Assembly: GCA_022451485.1 (NCBI GenBank)
Contig: JAKUQS010000020.1
Location: forward strand, 1 to 49,927
DNA from: Gammaproteobacteria bacterium
GTDB lineage: Bacteria > Pseudomonadota > Gammaproteobacteria > Arenicellales > UBA868
Direction: 5' to 3'
Length of the DNA: 49,927 nt
Shown: one piece after another, positions 18,858 through 27,860 of the stretch
Layout of the letters: each line of letters begins with the position of its first letter
Numbering within the stretch: position 1 is the first letter of the stretch
Position numbers and translations under genes: made by a program
Notes under the pieces: generated by a model
Seen by the model: only the letters and a program-made list of their open reading frames with translations
Databases searched by the model: none
What the model was told of the DNA's origin: nothing

Positions 18858-19280
18858 ATGAGTCGTGTGCAACTAGCCATTAATGTAGACAATCTGGATG
18901 AGGCCATTCTGTTTTATTCAAAGTTGTTTGCGACGAAGCCGGTAAAATCCAGGCCGGGGTATGCGAATTTTTCAATCACAGATCCACCACTTAAGCTGGT
19001 TTTGTTTGAGAATCCAGGCGATGGAGGAAGCATTAATCACCTGGGAGTTGAGGTGGAATGCACCGAAGAGGTGTTAACGACAGAGAAACGGTTAGCAGAT
19101 TCGAATCTGATCACTACAGGCATCGACGCGACGGAATGCTGCTACGCTGAGAAAACGGAAACATGGGTTAATGGCCCCGACGGTGTTCGTTGGGAGTGGT
19201 ACGTGAAGCACGCCGACTCGGAGCAGTTTGAGAACAAAATTCTCGAACGATCGGCTTCTGAGGCGGACTGTTGTTCGTGA
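18858..19280 (+). CDS. arsI: ArsI-type C-As lyase / CadI-family metalloenzyme
   Basis: A 140-residue vicinal-oxygen-chelate protein. I use ATG 18858, preceded by CGGAG 6-7 bases away. Expected ArsI residues are in place: Fe(II) ligands Q5 (RVQLAINV), H61 (INHLGVEV) and E113 (RWEWY), and the adjacent cysteines C94-C95 in TECCYAEKTETW that hold trivalent arsenic. The C terminus also ends in a CC pair. ArsI cleaves the carbon-arsenic bond of methylarsenite and trivalent aromatic arsenicals using oxygen. No arsR, arsM or arsenite pump is nearby, which is unusual for this gene. It is divergent from kynU across 163 bases. Confidence 0.85.
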   Translation: MSRVQLAINVDNLDEAILFYSKLFATKPVKSRPGYANFSITDPPLKLVLFENPGDGGSINHLGVEVECTEEVLTTEKRLADSNLITTGIDATECCYAEKTETWVNGPDGVRWEWYVKHADSEQFENKILERSASEADCCS

Positions 19281-19650
19281 AAGCCCGCCATGTTTCAAAG
19301 CAAAGGTGGGATCTAGCGCATCTATCAGTGATAGTTTCTAGTGATATTCGAAGTTCGCCGCCGAAGCGCATCTAGAATGTGGGAATGATCATTATGATGT
19401 GGCGGCGGATATTTCTGCGGGCCACTTTGTTTTAAATAAAAATAATTTAGTACAGTAACCGCGTTGCTATTTTTTCAATGAAATACTTTGTCGATGAGAT
19501 GGCGCATTCAGTCAATTCCCACGGAGAGTGTGTTAGCGGTGGTCACAACGGGTCCGGCCGATGTGGGTTGCTCTCAGGATTAAGGAATTTGGATTGTTTA
19601 GTGCAGCATAGAACGTATCCTTTTCGCTCCTTTTCAAAGGGAATTGATAA
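19281..19650. other. intergenic region upstream of the DmdA/GcvT-like gene
   Basis: 370 bases without a credible gene. An AT-rich block at about 19425-19456 contains TTGTTT and TACAGT hexamers 18 bases apart, a weak sigma-70-like candidate for the downstream demethylase gene. No regulatory RNA was recognised. Confidence 0.35.
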
Positions 19651-20877
19651 ATGAATTCGAAACTTCAGTACACGAGGTTTGTTGTTAAAGCGTTTTCATC
19701 TAGGGGAGATCGGCCTCGCGAGTTGACACGAACCATGGCTCCCCATCCCTTAAGTTTTCAAGAGTTGCCTTACGATCCGGAGTACACGCTTTACAATAAG
19801 CGACTCACGCCTGAATCACTCAATCATATGACAGATGATGAGATGTACTGGGCAGTGCGCACGGGCGTGATTCTTCGTCACACGGGAGAATTGCCTATTG
19901 AAATCAGCGGACCAGATGCCGAGACGTTACTCAATCGGGTGTTCACCCGGGATATCAGCAAGGTGAAAACGGGTCGCTGTAGCTATCAGTTTGCGTGTTA
20001 CCACGACGGTGGAATGATTAATGACGGTGTGTTGCTGCGTTTGGCGCACGACCGTTTCTGGATGGCGCAAGCCGACGGGGAACTGTTTTCCTGGTACAAG
20101 GCACATGCGGTGGGGCTTGATGTTGACATTCATGATCCCAACGTTTGGATCAGTCAGATTCAGGGACCACGTTCGCTGGATTTCTTGCGGGCTGTGCTTG
20201 ATGGAAAGTATCCCGAACCTTTTAATTACTTTGATTGCGCCACAGTCACTATTGCCGAGCAGACAGTGGTGATCAGTCGGACGGGTTTCACCAATGAACT
20301 GGGCTGGGAGATTTACATGTCACCGGAAATCGATTTTGAGAGACTCGGTGCGCACTTGCTTAAGGTGGGGGAAGCATTTGATATGCCACTGACAGCCATC
20401 CCTGTTTTTCGGGCGCGACGCATCGAAGCAGGGCTGCTTAGTGCGGGTTGTGATTTTGATCAGACTACAACGCCCTATGTTGCGGGGCTCGGCGCTTTTG
20501 TCGACTTGGATAAGTCGGATTTTGTTGGGAGAAAGGCGTTATTGACGGCGCCAAGAGATTGTTTGATATGGGGTATGCGTGTGGATGAGAGCGTTGCCTC
20601 GCTGGGGCGTGGTATCACGATCGACGGCAATAGCGTCGGGCGTGTCTGTTCAAGTACGTGGTCGCCTTATTTGGAATGTGGGGTGGCGATCGTGCGTATG
20701 GATAAGGTAGAGCATGGGCCAGATACCATGGTGACGGTGGACTGTATTGATGAAAAATCCCACAGCGCTGTATTGTGTCGCATGCCTTTTTACGATGAAA
20801 AGCGGGAGATCCCTCGCGGTAAGTTGGTCGCCATTCCTGAGCGAAAGTGGTCGAGTACAAAACAACATCATTTGTAA
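19651..20877 (+). CDS. GcvT/DmdA-like tetrahydrofolate-dependent demethylase
   Basis: A 408-residue aminomethyltransferase-fold protein. The ATG at 19651 has AAGGGA 8 bases upstream; a later ATG at 19735 has none. Blocks recalled from DMSP demethylase DmdA recur: YTLYNKRL, LPIEISGPDAETLLNRV, RDISKVKTGRC, SQIQGPRSLDFL, SRTGFTNELGWEIYM, and ARRIEAGLLSAGCDFD followed by GLGAFVDLDKSDFVGRKAL. The family moves a methyl group from S- or N-methyl compounds to tetrahydrofolate. DMSP is one possible substrate, but many close paralogues act on others. An acyl-CoA synthetase gene follows after 21 bases, echoing the DmdA-DmdB order. Confidence 0.8.
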   Translation: MNSKLQYTRFVVKAFSSRGDRPRELTRTMAPHPLSFQELPYDPEYTLYNKRLTPESLNHMTDDEMYWAVRTGVILRHTGELPIEISGPDAETLLNRVFTRDISKVKTGRCSYQFACYHDGGMINDGVLLRLAHDRFWMAQADGELFSWYKAHAVGLDVDIHDPNVWISQIQGPRSLDFLRAVLDGKYPEPFNYFDCATVTIAEQTVVISRTGFTNELGWEIYMSPEIDFERLGAHLLKVGEAFDMPLTAIPVFRARRIEAGLLSAGCDFDQTTTPYVAGLGAFVDLDKSDFVGRKALLTAPRDCLIWGMRVDESVASLGRGITIDGNSVGRVCSSTWSPYLECGVAIVRMDKVEHGPDTMVTVDCIDEKSHSAVLCRMPFYDEKREIPRGKLVAIPERKWSSTKQHHL

Positions 20878-20898
20878 TCGCGGCTTAATACTCCACCA

Positions 20899-22518
20899 AT
20901 GTATCAAGTTGAATTAACCGAATCGTATTGTCCGGCACAGGCTGACGAGGTTGTGCAGGAGGTGACGGTTGGCGATGCGCTTCGGAAAGCCGCCCACGAC
21001 CGCCCTGATACCCTTGCGTTGATTGAGATTAACGCTGTCGGTAAACGGGATTCAGTACTCAGTTATCAAGAATTACTCAATCGTTGTGTCGTTCTGGCGC
21101 GAGCGCTAACGAGTCGCTTTTCAAAAGGCGAACGGGTGGTGGTATGGGCACATAACGTTGCAGAATGGTTAGTGATGGAGTACGCCTGTGCATTGGCTGG
21201 CGTAGTCTTGGTAACGGCCAATCCATCTTTTCGGGCGAAGGAGTTGCGGTATGTCCTCGAACAATCAGGCGCAGTGGGTTTGTTCCTGGTAAAGGATTAC
21301 CGCGGTAACCCGATGGGTGTGATCGCTGATGAGGCGGTTAAGGGCCTTAATCTGAGAGAAGTGACATACCTCACTGACCAGGATGCCATGTTACTTGGTG
21401 CTGATGGTTGCAATGCGCTTCCCCAAGTCGAACCAGGGGATCCATTTCAGATTCAATACACCTCCGGTACGACGGGTTTCCCCAAGGGGGCAGTGATTCA
21501 CCATCGTGGTTTATTCAATAACGGGAGGTTCGTCGCAGGCCGGGCATTGATGCACGAAGGCAGCGTGCTGGGTAATTTTATGCCGATGTTCCACACTGCC
21601 GGTTGCGGTATCTGTGGCATGGCGGCACTGGCGTACAAAATCCCGATGGTATTGTTTCATCGGTTCGACCCGGACGAAGTGGTACGGGTCATTGAAGAAG
21701 AGGGCATCACGACCTGCTTCGCGGTGCCTACGATGTTGGTCGGAATGCTGGAGGCATTACAGCGTTGCCCGCGTGACATGAACACGATGGAACTGATTAT
21801 CTCCGGCGCTGCGCCGGTGGCACCAGAGTTGGTTCGCGCTGTCCGGGCGGCGATGAACTGCCAGTTTGAGACGGCGTTTGGGCAGACCGAGCAGTCGCCG
21901 GTCATTTGTCAGAATTGGGCGGATGGGACACCTGATGATATCTCGTATAGTGCGGGACAACCGTTGCCGCAGACAGAGGCATCTATCCGTGACCCCGAAA
22001 CCGACGCGATATTGCCCATAGGTCAGGTCGGCGAGATCTGTGCCCGAGGCTATGGCGTAATGCTTGGTTATCACGACAGACCCGAAGCGACAGCACAGGC
22101 GATCGATGAGCACGGTTGGTTGCATACGGGCGATCTAGGCACTATGGATAGTCGTGGAGTGATCCGTATTACAGGCCGCATAAAGGATATGATCATTCGC
22201 GGTGGCGAAAATCATTTTCCTGTCGAGATCGAAAATGCACTGCTGGAGCACCCGAGCGTCGCAGAAGTGGCCGTCGTCGGACTGCCTGATCCAAAGTGGG
22301 GTGAAATCATTGGCGCTTTTGTACGCTCTGATGGTAATCGACCCATTGACGTTGAGACGTTAAGAGAACATACCCGCCAACTTCTGTCTGCTCAAAAAAC
22401 TCCCGTTGTCTGGTGTCAGGTGGTCGAATTTCCGTTAACCGGGTCGGGAAAAATTCAGAAGTTTGTTATTCGCGACCGATTTGTCGCTGGTGAATATCAG
22501 GCAGTCGGTGGGAGTTGA
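20899..22518 (+). CDS. AMP-forming acyl-CoA synthetase
   Basis: A 539-residue adenylate-forming ligase. The P-loop QIQYTSGTTGFPKGAV, the A5 motif FETAFGQTEQSPV, the hinge region GWLHTGDLG, GRIKDMIIRGGENHFPVEIE, and the catalytic lysine motif LTGSGKIQKF are all present. It activates a carboxylate with ATP and transfers it to CoA. The sequence resembles medium-chain and methylmercaptopropionate (DmdB-type) ligases but does not settle the substrate. It follows the demethylase gene closely and is likely co-transcribed, so the product of demethylation is a reasonable candidate. Confidence 0.9.
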   Translation: MYQVELTESYCPAQADEVVQEVTVGDALRKAAHDRPDTLALIEINAVGKRDSVLSYQELLNRCVVLARALTSRFSKGERVVVWAHNVAEWLVMEYACALAGVVLVTANPSFRAKELRYVLEQSGAVGLFLVKDYRGNPMGVIADEAVKGLNLREVTYLTDQDAMLLGADGCNALPQVEPGDPFQIQYTSGTTGFPKGAVIHHRGLFNNGRFVAGRALMHEGSVLGNFMPMFHTAGCGICGMAALAYKIPMVLFHRFDPDEVVRVIEEEGITTCFAVPTMLVGMLEALQRCPRDMNTMELIISGAAPVAPELVRAVRAAMNCQFETAFGQTEQSPVICQNWADGTPDDISYSAGQPLPQTEASIRDPETDAILPIGQVGEICARGYGVMLGYHDRPEATAQAIDEHGWLHTGDLGTMDSRGVIRITGRIKDMIIRGGENHFPVEIENALLEHPSVAEVAVVGLPDPKWGEIIGAFVRSDGNRPIDVETLREHTRQLLSAQKTPVVWCQVVEFPLTGSGKIQKFVIRDRFVAGEYQAVGGS

Positions 22519-22867
22519 GTAGCGTCACTCGACTAGTGCAAATAGCGCGTCGCGGTATTTGATGCGATGACGGGCCGGGGCTGTTTTTGATAGGGACAGC
22601 GGGATTAAAATCGAGTTGGGTTGTTGGGGTGGCTATTATGCGAAGCGATGATTCTGATCATTGTGACATCGGTGGAGACGTCATACTGCTCGGGCAAGAC
22701 AAAGATTTTTATTCAGCGAATGTGTATTTGCAGTTCCAATTCCAATTGTATTGTTCAGTTCGAATGTTGTAATCATCACCGAGTCGAGACATGGTCGTCT
22801 GACATTGACACAGCTGGCCGTTTGGTATGCAACTCAGACCGCACTGGTAAAGACATAATGGACTCCA
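22519..22867. other. intergenic region upstream of the DHA2 exporter
   Basis: 349 bases. Two overlapping short plus-strand frames (22587-22772 and 22621-22875) have no ribosome site or family resemblance. I see no promoter or RNA element that I can defend. Confidence 0.4.
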
Positions 22868-24397
22868 ATGAGTGATCCGTATGAACAATTGTCTGGAGCC
22901 GTGGGCGCGTCAGCAGAGTGGCGACGGGCCGCGATTCTCGCTACCTGTACTGGTATTTGTTTTCTCTATGCAATGACCGCAACCGTCGCGAATGTGTCTT
23001 TACCGCAGATGCAGGGAACATTTTCGGCAACGCAAGACCAAGTGGCCTGGGTGGTCACCATGAACATTGTTGCGACTGCGGTAGTGACACCGATGTCAGG
23101 TTGGTTGGTGGTTCGTTTTGGTGAACGTCGGGTTATTTTGTATTGTCTGATGGCGTTTGGATTGGCTTCTGTGGGCTGCGGTGTGGCTAATTCTCTGCCT
23201 GAGTTGGTCGGTTATCGTATTTTGCAGGGTGCATTTGGGGCGCCGCTTGCGCCCGTTACACAGACCTTAGTGCAAGCGAGTTTCCCGAGGCACCGACACG
23301 GCCCCGCTATCGCGATCTGGGGTCTCGGCGCGGTGTTGGGTCCGGTGGTGGCGCCAACTGCTGGTGGCTATTTAAGTGAAATTTATAACTGGCGTTGGGT
23401 TTTCTACATGATTCTCCCGTTCTCTGTTCTGGCTCTGGCAAGTGCGTGGATTATGATAAAGAATCGTCCACGCTCTACCGACGCACATCTTGATTGGACT
23501 GGATTGCTGGCCTTGGCGATAGCCATTATGTGTCTCCAGCTGGGACTCGACCGGGGTGAGCGCGCTGATTGGTTCCAATCGTCAGAAATTGTCGCCTATG
23601 CAATATGCGGTGGGTTCGCCCTTTATTTTTTTCTGGCACACATCCTGACCAGCGAGCGACCCTTTTTAAGGCCAGCTTTATTTTCAGATCGTAACTTTGC
23701 CTTAGGCATGTTACTGACCCTTTTGTTTGGCATGCTTAATTTAACGCCGATGACTTTGCTACCGGGGATGCTTAAGAACGTCGGGGGTTATCCGGACACA
23801 ATTATTGGTTACGTGCTTGGGTTACGTGGTATGGGAACCGCCATCGCATTTTTTTTGATGATTTATCTCAGTCGGTTCAATCCAAAAACACTGCTCATTT
23901 GTGGTTTTGCGTGTCAGGGTGTTGCCGGGTGGCAGTTGACACAGCTTGGGTCGAATATCAGTTTATGGGATATCGCGCTACCACTTTGGTTGCAGGGTTT
24001 TGGTGTCGGGTTGTTGTGGGTTCCATTGACTTTAATTTCTTTTGCGACGCTGAAACCTGAATTCATGGCGGAGGGTTCCGGCATTTACCATTTTCTCCGC
24101 AACATGGGTGGCTCTATCCACATCTCGCTCAGCATAGCGGTAGTGCTGCGGATGAAGCAGACAAGCTATACCGATATGACAAGTCAAGTAACGCCGTTTA
24201 ACGAAGCATTCTCGTTGCCCTGGGCGGTGGGGGGTTGGAGTATTGAGACAACAAAGGGCATGGCAGCGATGACAAAGGAAATGACTCGGCAAGCCATGAT
24301 GGTGGGGTATATCGATGCGTTCTACTTTTTCGTGGCGACCGTGTTGTTATCCGTGCCGTTGATTATATTTGTCCGTTGGAAGAAGCCTAAGTCGTAG
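22868..24397 (+). CDS. DHA2-family MFS transporter (EmrB/QacA type)
   Basis: A 509-residue, 14-helix drug:proton antiporter-type protein. Family marks are the N-terminal TVANVSLPQMQGTFSAT, VTMNIVATAVVTPMSGWL, the loop RFGERRVILYC, and motif C-like GLGAVLGPVVAPTAGGYL, ending in YNWRWVFYMI. A tail rich in methionine and threonine precedes the last helix, and the protein ends in RWKKPKS. EmrB proteins usually pair with an EmrA membrane-fusion protein, which is absent here. The substrate is unknown. A terminator lies downstream at 24544-24578. Confidence 0.9.
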   Translation: MSDPYEQLSGAVGASAEWRRAAILATCTGICFLYAMTATVANVSLPQMQGTFSATQDQVAWVVTMNIVATAVVTPMSGWLVVRFGERRVILYCLMAFGLASVGCGVANSLPELVGYRILQGAFGAPLAPVTQTLVQASFPRHRHGPAIAIWGLGAVLGPVVAPTAGGYLSEIYNWRWVFYMILPFSVLALASAWIMIKNRPRSTDAHLDWTGLLALAIAIMCLQLGLDRGERADWFQSSEIVAYAICGGFALYFFLAHILTSERPFLRPALFSDRNFALGMLLTLLFGMLNLTPMTLLPGMLKNVGGYPDTIIGYVLGLRGMGTAIAFFLMIYLSRFNPKTLLICGFACQGVAGWQLTQLGSNISLWDIALPLWLQGFGVGLLWVPLTLISFATLKPEFMAEGSGIYHFLRNMGGSIHISLSIAVVLRMKQTSYTDMTSQVTPFNEAFSLPWAVGGWSIETTKGMAAMTKEMTRQAMMVGYIDAFYFFVATVLLSVPLIIFVRWKKPKS

Positions 24398-24543
24398 TGT
24401 TGATATGGTTTGTTGGGATATTTGTTACCCAAATAGATTGATGTCATTTGTTCCGCCACTCGTAGCATTTGCATGTTATGACGCGAGTGTTAACGGGAAA
24501 TGCTGCTTATGCGCACGCTCAAGTGAGTGACAAATGATGGGCT

Positions 24544-24578
24544 TGGGGGAAATGGGATAACCAATCCCCCACTTTTTT
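24544..24578 (+). terminator. rho-independent terminator after the DHA2 exporter
   Basis: A TGGGGG arm (24544-24549) pairs with CCCCCA (24566-24571), with a short inner TGG/CCA pairing, followed by CTTTTTT. It lies about 150 bases after the exporter stop and just before the CaiB promoter. Confidence 0.75.
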
Positions 24579-24614
24579 CGTCTTTCGAACGCAATATAAC
24601 GCGTCGGTGAACTC

Positions 24615-24620
24615 TATAAT
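24615..24620 (+). promoter_or_regulatory. sigma-70-like -10 element for the CaiB gene
   Basis: A perfect TATAAT 36 bases ahead of the CaiB start, directly after the exporter's terminator. The expected -35 position 17 bases upstream is poor, so an activator may be needed if this is used. Confidence 0.45.
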
Positions 24621-24656
24621 GAGGTTGACTCTTTAATTCGCCAAAAGGCACAAGCC

Positions 24657-25808
24657 ATGTCATCTTTGTCTCATCTCAAGGTGTTGGATTTAACCAGTCA
24701 TCTATCCGGTCCGTATTGCGCCATGATTCTTGCGGACCATGGCGCAGACGTTGTGAAAGTCGAGAATCCGAAAGGCGGCGATGCGGCACGCGAGATTCCG
24801 CCGTTTCAAAACGGTGAAAGCGCAGCGTTTATGTTGTGGAATCGAAACAAGCGGTCGGTGGTGCTAGACCTCAAAGATTCCAGTGATCATGAGCGGTTAC
24901 TGGAGATGGTGCGCGTGGCGGATATCATGATCGAAAACTTTAAACCGGGGACGGCAGAAAGACTCGGTATTCATTATCAGGCGATGGCGGAACTTAATCC
25001 GGCTCTGATTTATTGTTCCATTTCAGGATTTGGCCAGACGGGGCCGTATGCTGCGCGCGGTGGTTTTGATCTCATCGCGTGTGGGATGTCGGGACTGATG
25101 TCTATCAACGGCCCCCCAGAGGGCCCGCCGTATCGAATACCAATGCCCGTGACTGATCTGTGTGGTGGTATGAATGGTGCAATTGGGATTTTGAGCGCAT
25201 TGGCCGCCAGGGAGCAGTCAGGGAGAGGGCAACACGTTGACACTTCGCTCTATGAGTCGGGCATCGCGCTAGGCGTCTACGAGGCGGCTAATGTTTTTGC
25301 CAGCGGAGAAGTGCCAGAGCGTCTCGGGCAGGCCCATCGAGGGAATGCCCCGTATCAGCTTTTTCCGACCTCGGATGGCTATATCACGGTGGGTGCGGCA
25401 CAGGATAACTTCTGGGAAGGTACCTGTAAGATTCTCGGCTGCGAAGAGTTGCATGATGACCCAAGATTTCAGTCAACGAGTGATCGGGTAGCTAACAATA
25501 AACAGCTAGTGCCCGCACTAGAGGGATTTTTTAAGAGAAAGACGACGGCGGAGCTTTGTGCAGCCTTCGATGCGGCCGGTATTCCCGCTGGCCCGGTTAT
25601 GAATCATGTTGACGTGTATGAGGATCCGCAGACCATTGCACGAAACATGGTCACTGAGGTGCGGCATACGACGGTTGGCGCGATGAAAGCGATTGGTGTG
25701 CCGGTTAAGTTATCAGACACGCCTGGGAGTGTCCGGTCGGGCGCCCCATTGCTGGGGGAGCATACGGATGAAGTGATCGCAGAGTGGGTGAAGCCCTCAA
25801 AAGCGTAA
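24657..25808 (+). CDS. CaiB/BaiF family class III CoA-transferase
   Basis: A 383-residue CoA-transferase. The N-terminal LKVLDLTSHLSGPYCAMILADHGADVVKVE block, shown in parts at residues 7-36, is typical. SISGFGQTGPY near 121-131 and the likely nucleophile D167 in PVTDLCGGMNGAIGILSAL match the formyl-CoA/carnitine transferase arrangement, followed by GRGQHVDTSLYES. The enzyme moves CoA between carboxylic acids through an aspartyl-CoA thioester. Substrates cannot be predicted. It stands alone between a terminator and a gap of about 410 bases; it is a single-domain protein and thus not a DddD. Confidence 0.92.
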   Translation: MSSLSHLKVLDLTSHLSGPYCAMILADHGADVVKVENPKGGDAAREIPPFQNGESAAFMLWNRNKRSVVLDLKDSSDHERLLEMVRVADIMIENFKPGTAERLGIHYQAMAELNPALIYCSISGFGQTGPYAARGGFDLIACGMSGLMSINGPPEGPPYRIPMPVTDLCGGMNGAIGILSALAAREQSGRGQHVDTSLYESGIALGVYEAANVFASGEVPERLGQAHRGNAPYQLFPTSDGYITVGAAQDNFWEGTCKILGCEELHDDPRFQSTSDRVANNKQLVPALEGFFKRKTTAELCAAFDAAGIPAGPVMNHVDVYEDPQTIARNMVTEVRHTTVGAMKAIGVPVKLSDTPGSVRSGAPLLGEHTDEVIAEWVKPSKA

Positions 25809-26219
25809 ATCCGAGAACAGTGCCCGTGATTATTGTTTAGCTGGCGATGAAGGTGCCAATATCATCGCGCACGTCGTTAGAAGTTGTCCCAGGCGGCAGT
25901 GACAGGATCAAGTTCACTGTTCATCTCGACTGCGGTGGGTGCGTAGACAGCGTTTCTTGGGGAACCGTTCTGGTGAATCTCTGGTGAGCGTTTTGCGCAA
26001 AGAATATTCCCGATACAGGGGCTCAGTTGGTTGACCTAATCTACCAGCACAATACAGGTGAGCGCTGCGGCAAATGACTGATTGCTGTCAGTGCTCGATT
26101 ACCATCATGTTGGTGGATGAAAATTGTTGGTAACTCCAATGCGCTTTCCCTACGGTTTTGAGGAATAATACTGCCAAAGGATAGTTTAGTAATTGGGCGA
26201 TGACCTTGGAGTCCTGACG
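25809..26219. other. intergenic region without recognisable features
   Basis: 411 bases between CaiB and the PLP enzyme. Only weak shadow frames occur on the minus strand. The last 15 bases hold the ribosome site of the next gene (GGAG at 26208-26211). Confidence 0.5.
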
Positions 26220-27251
26220 ATGGACGATGGCCTAGGGCGACTTGCAGAGTTGCCGCGTACTTTTTTAGCGCATACGCCAACACCAATTGAGCATTTGCCC
26301 AATCTGAGTGCCCAGTTAGCGGGAGCATCTTTGTATGTTAAGCGTGACGATTGCACCGGCCTTGCTTTTGGCGGCAATAAGGCACGCCAGCTCGAGTTCT
26401 ATCTCGGTGAGGCCTTGTCTCAGAATGCAGATACGATTCTAATTTCCGGGGCAGTGCAGTCCAATTTTGTCCGAAGTGCAGCGGCGGCGGCAGCCAGACT
26501 GGGCCTTGCCTGTCACATACAACTCGAAGAAAGAGTCCCTGATGCGGACGCTTTGTACCGGAGTTCAGGAAACGTTCTCCTCAATCACTTGCTTGGCGCG
26601 ACTTTGCACAGTTACTCGAAAGGGGAGGATGAGTTTGGCGCTGACCAACGACTTCGGGACATTGCGGCTGATCTCACGAAAGACGGTAGGCGACCCTATG
26701 TCATCCCTTTAGCTCCGGGGCACCCGCCGCTGGGCGCGGTCGGTTATGTGGTTGCAGCACGTGAAATCTTGGCACAACTCGATACAACGAATTACTCAAT
26801 CGATGGCATGGTCGTGGCGTCGGGAAGCGGACACACGCACGCTGGTCTGCTATTTGGTTTGAGGGCGATGGGCGCTTCTGTTCCGGTTTTGGGAGTTTGT
26901 GTGCGTCGTGGTGCCAGCGCTCAGTTGGATAGAGTGCGGGCGCACTGTGACGAGTTAGCCGTGTTATTGGGATTACAGTCGCCCGTGAAAGAGGCCGATA
27001 TTCAGGTTACCGATGATCACTTTGCCCCCGGTTACGGGCAACTGAATGCGACGACTAAAACTGCGATAAGCCTAGCGGCACAATATGAGGCTTTGTTATT
27101 AGATCCTGTCTACACGGGGAAAGCCTTTGCGGGCACTCTTCAACTGGCGCGGTCGCTTGATGACAAACAAGCGCTTTTGTTTATCCATACCGGGGGTACG
27201 CCGGGCATCTTCGCGTATGGGTCAACATTGCTAGAGGAAAAGGATCAATAG
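26220..27251 (+). CDS. D-cysteine desulfhydrase / ACC-deaminase-like PLP enzyme
   Basis: A 343-residue fold-type II PLP protein. The ATG at 26220 has TTGGAG 8 bases upstream; the earlier TTG at 26193 does not. YVKRDDCTGLAFGGNKARQLEF contains the probable PLP lysine K54. The next block SGAVQSNFVRSAAAAAARLG and the phosphate loop VVASGSGHTHAGLLFGL are as in DcyD and ACC deaminases. The C-terminal LLDPVYTGKAFAG and FIHTGGTPGIFAYG are conserved. It probably deaminates a D-amino acid or a small cyclic amino acid. D-cysteine desulfhydrase is the likeliest label, not proven. Confidence 0.85.
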   Translation: MDDGLGRLAELPRTFLAHTPTPIEHLPNLSAQLAGASLYVKRDDCTGLAFGGNKARQLEFYLGEALSQNADTILISGAVQSNFVRSAAAAAARLGLACHIQLEERVPDADALYRSSGNVLLNHLLGATLHSYSKGEDEFGADQRLRDIAADLTKDGRRPYVIPLAPGHPPLGAVGYVVAAREILAQLDTTNYSIDGMVVASGSGHTHAGLLFGLRAMGASVPVLGVCVRRGASAQLDRVRAHCDELAVLLGLQSPVKEADIQVTDDHFAPGYGQLNATTKTAISLAAQYEALLLDPVYTGKAFAGTLQLARSLDDKQALLFIHTGGTPGIFAYGSTLLEEKDQ

Positions 27252-27860
27252 CGCGGATCGATAGAAGATAAGTCACAGCCCAAGGCAACACGTTCTCAAA
27301 GTGATTCATTCCCATGTGCTCAACCGTCAATCGTCGGCAACACAAAGCATACCAATACCCATGCTGACTTTTTCTGCATCACTGTCTGTGTGACGCTACT
27401 CGATAGCGTTGTATCGGTTTTGAAGTTGGCAATGTTTTCTCAACGATATGCATGAAAAAAGTGATGTTGCGCTGTGGTCGTTTGTGCCGGTACCGAAGGC
27501 GATAAAGCGACTTAATCAGGGCAGTACGTCATGGTTAGTGATAAATGGTCCAGGTGATAGGATTGAAAGCGACGATCGCTGTTTCTCTAATTTAGTTGCA
27601 CGCGAGTCTGCGTCGCACAAACGGAGTGTTTTCTAGAGGCGTGTCGCCATACAGGGATCGATTTGGCAGGGACATTCATTTCTTTTTAGGTTAATGCATT
27701 AGATACATAATGGTCCCACTGGTACTGGGTTCTACTTTGGGGATATGATGGTTGATCCGGACGCTAGAGTCGCGATTGTAATGAAACTGCTGTGCGTGGT
27801 TTCTCTACAGAGTTTCTAACGGTTTGTGGTTTGGCCGAATTATGGGTAAGGAGCATGCAG
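27252..27860. other. 609-base gene-poor region upstream of the SPFH gene
   Basis: A plus-strand frame at 27448-27636 (62 codons) lacks a ribosome site and any family resemblance, and I do not call it. The final bases contain TAAGGAG, the ribosome site of the SPFH gene. Nothing else is recognisable. Confidence 0.45.

Noticed and set aside
22587-22875. Overlapping short frames before the DHA2 exporter
   Set aside because: Different frames overlap, none has a ribosome site or family resemblance.
24657-25808. CaiB-family protein as the DMSP CoA-transferase/lyase DddD
   Set aside because: DddD has two CaiB-type domains and is about twice as long; this is an ordinary single-domain class III CoA-transferase.
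27448-27636. 62-codon plus-strand frame before the SPFH gene
   Set aside because: No ribosome site and no recognisable motif.
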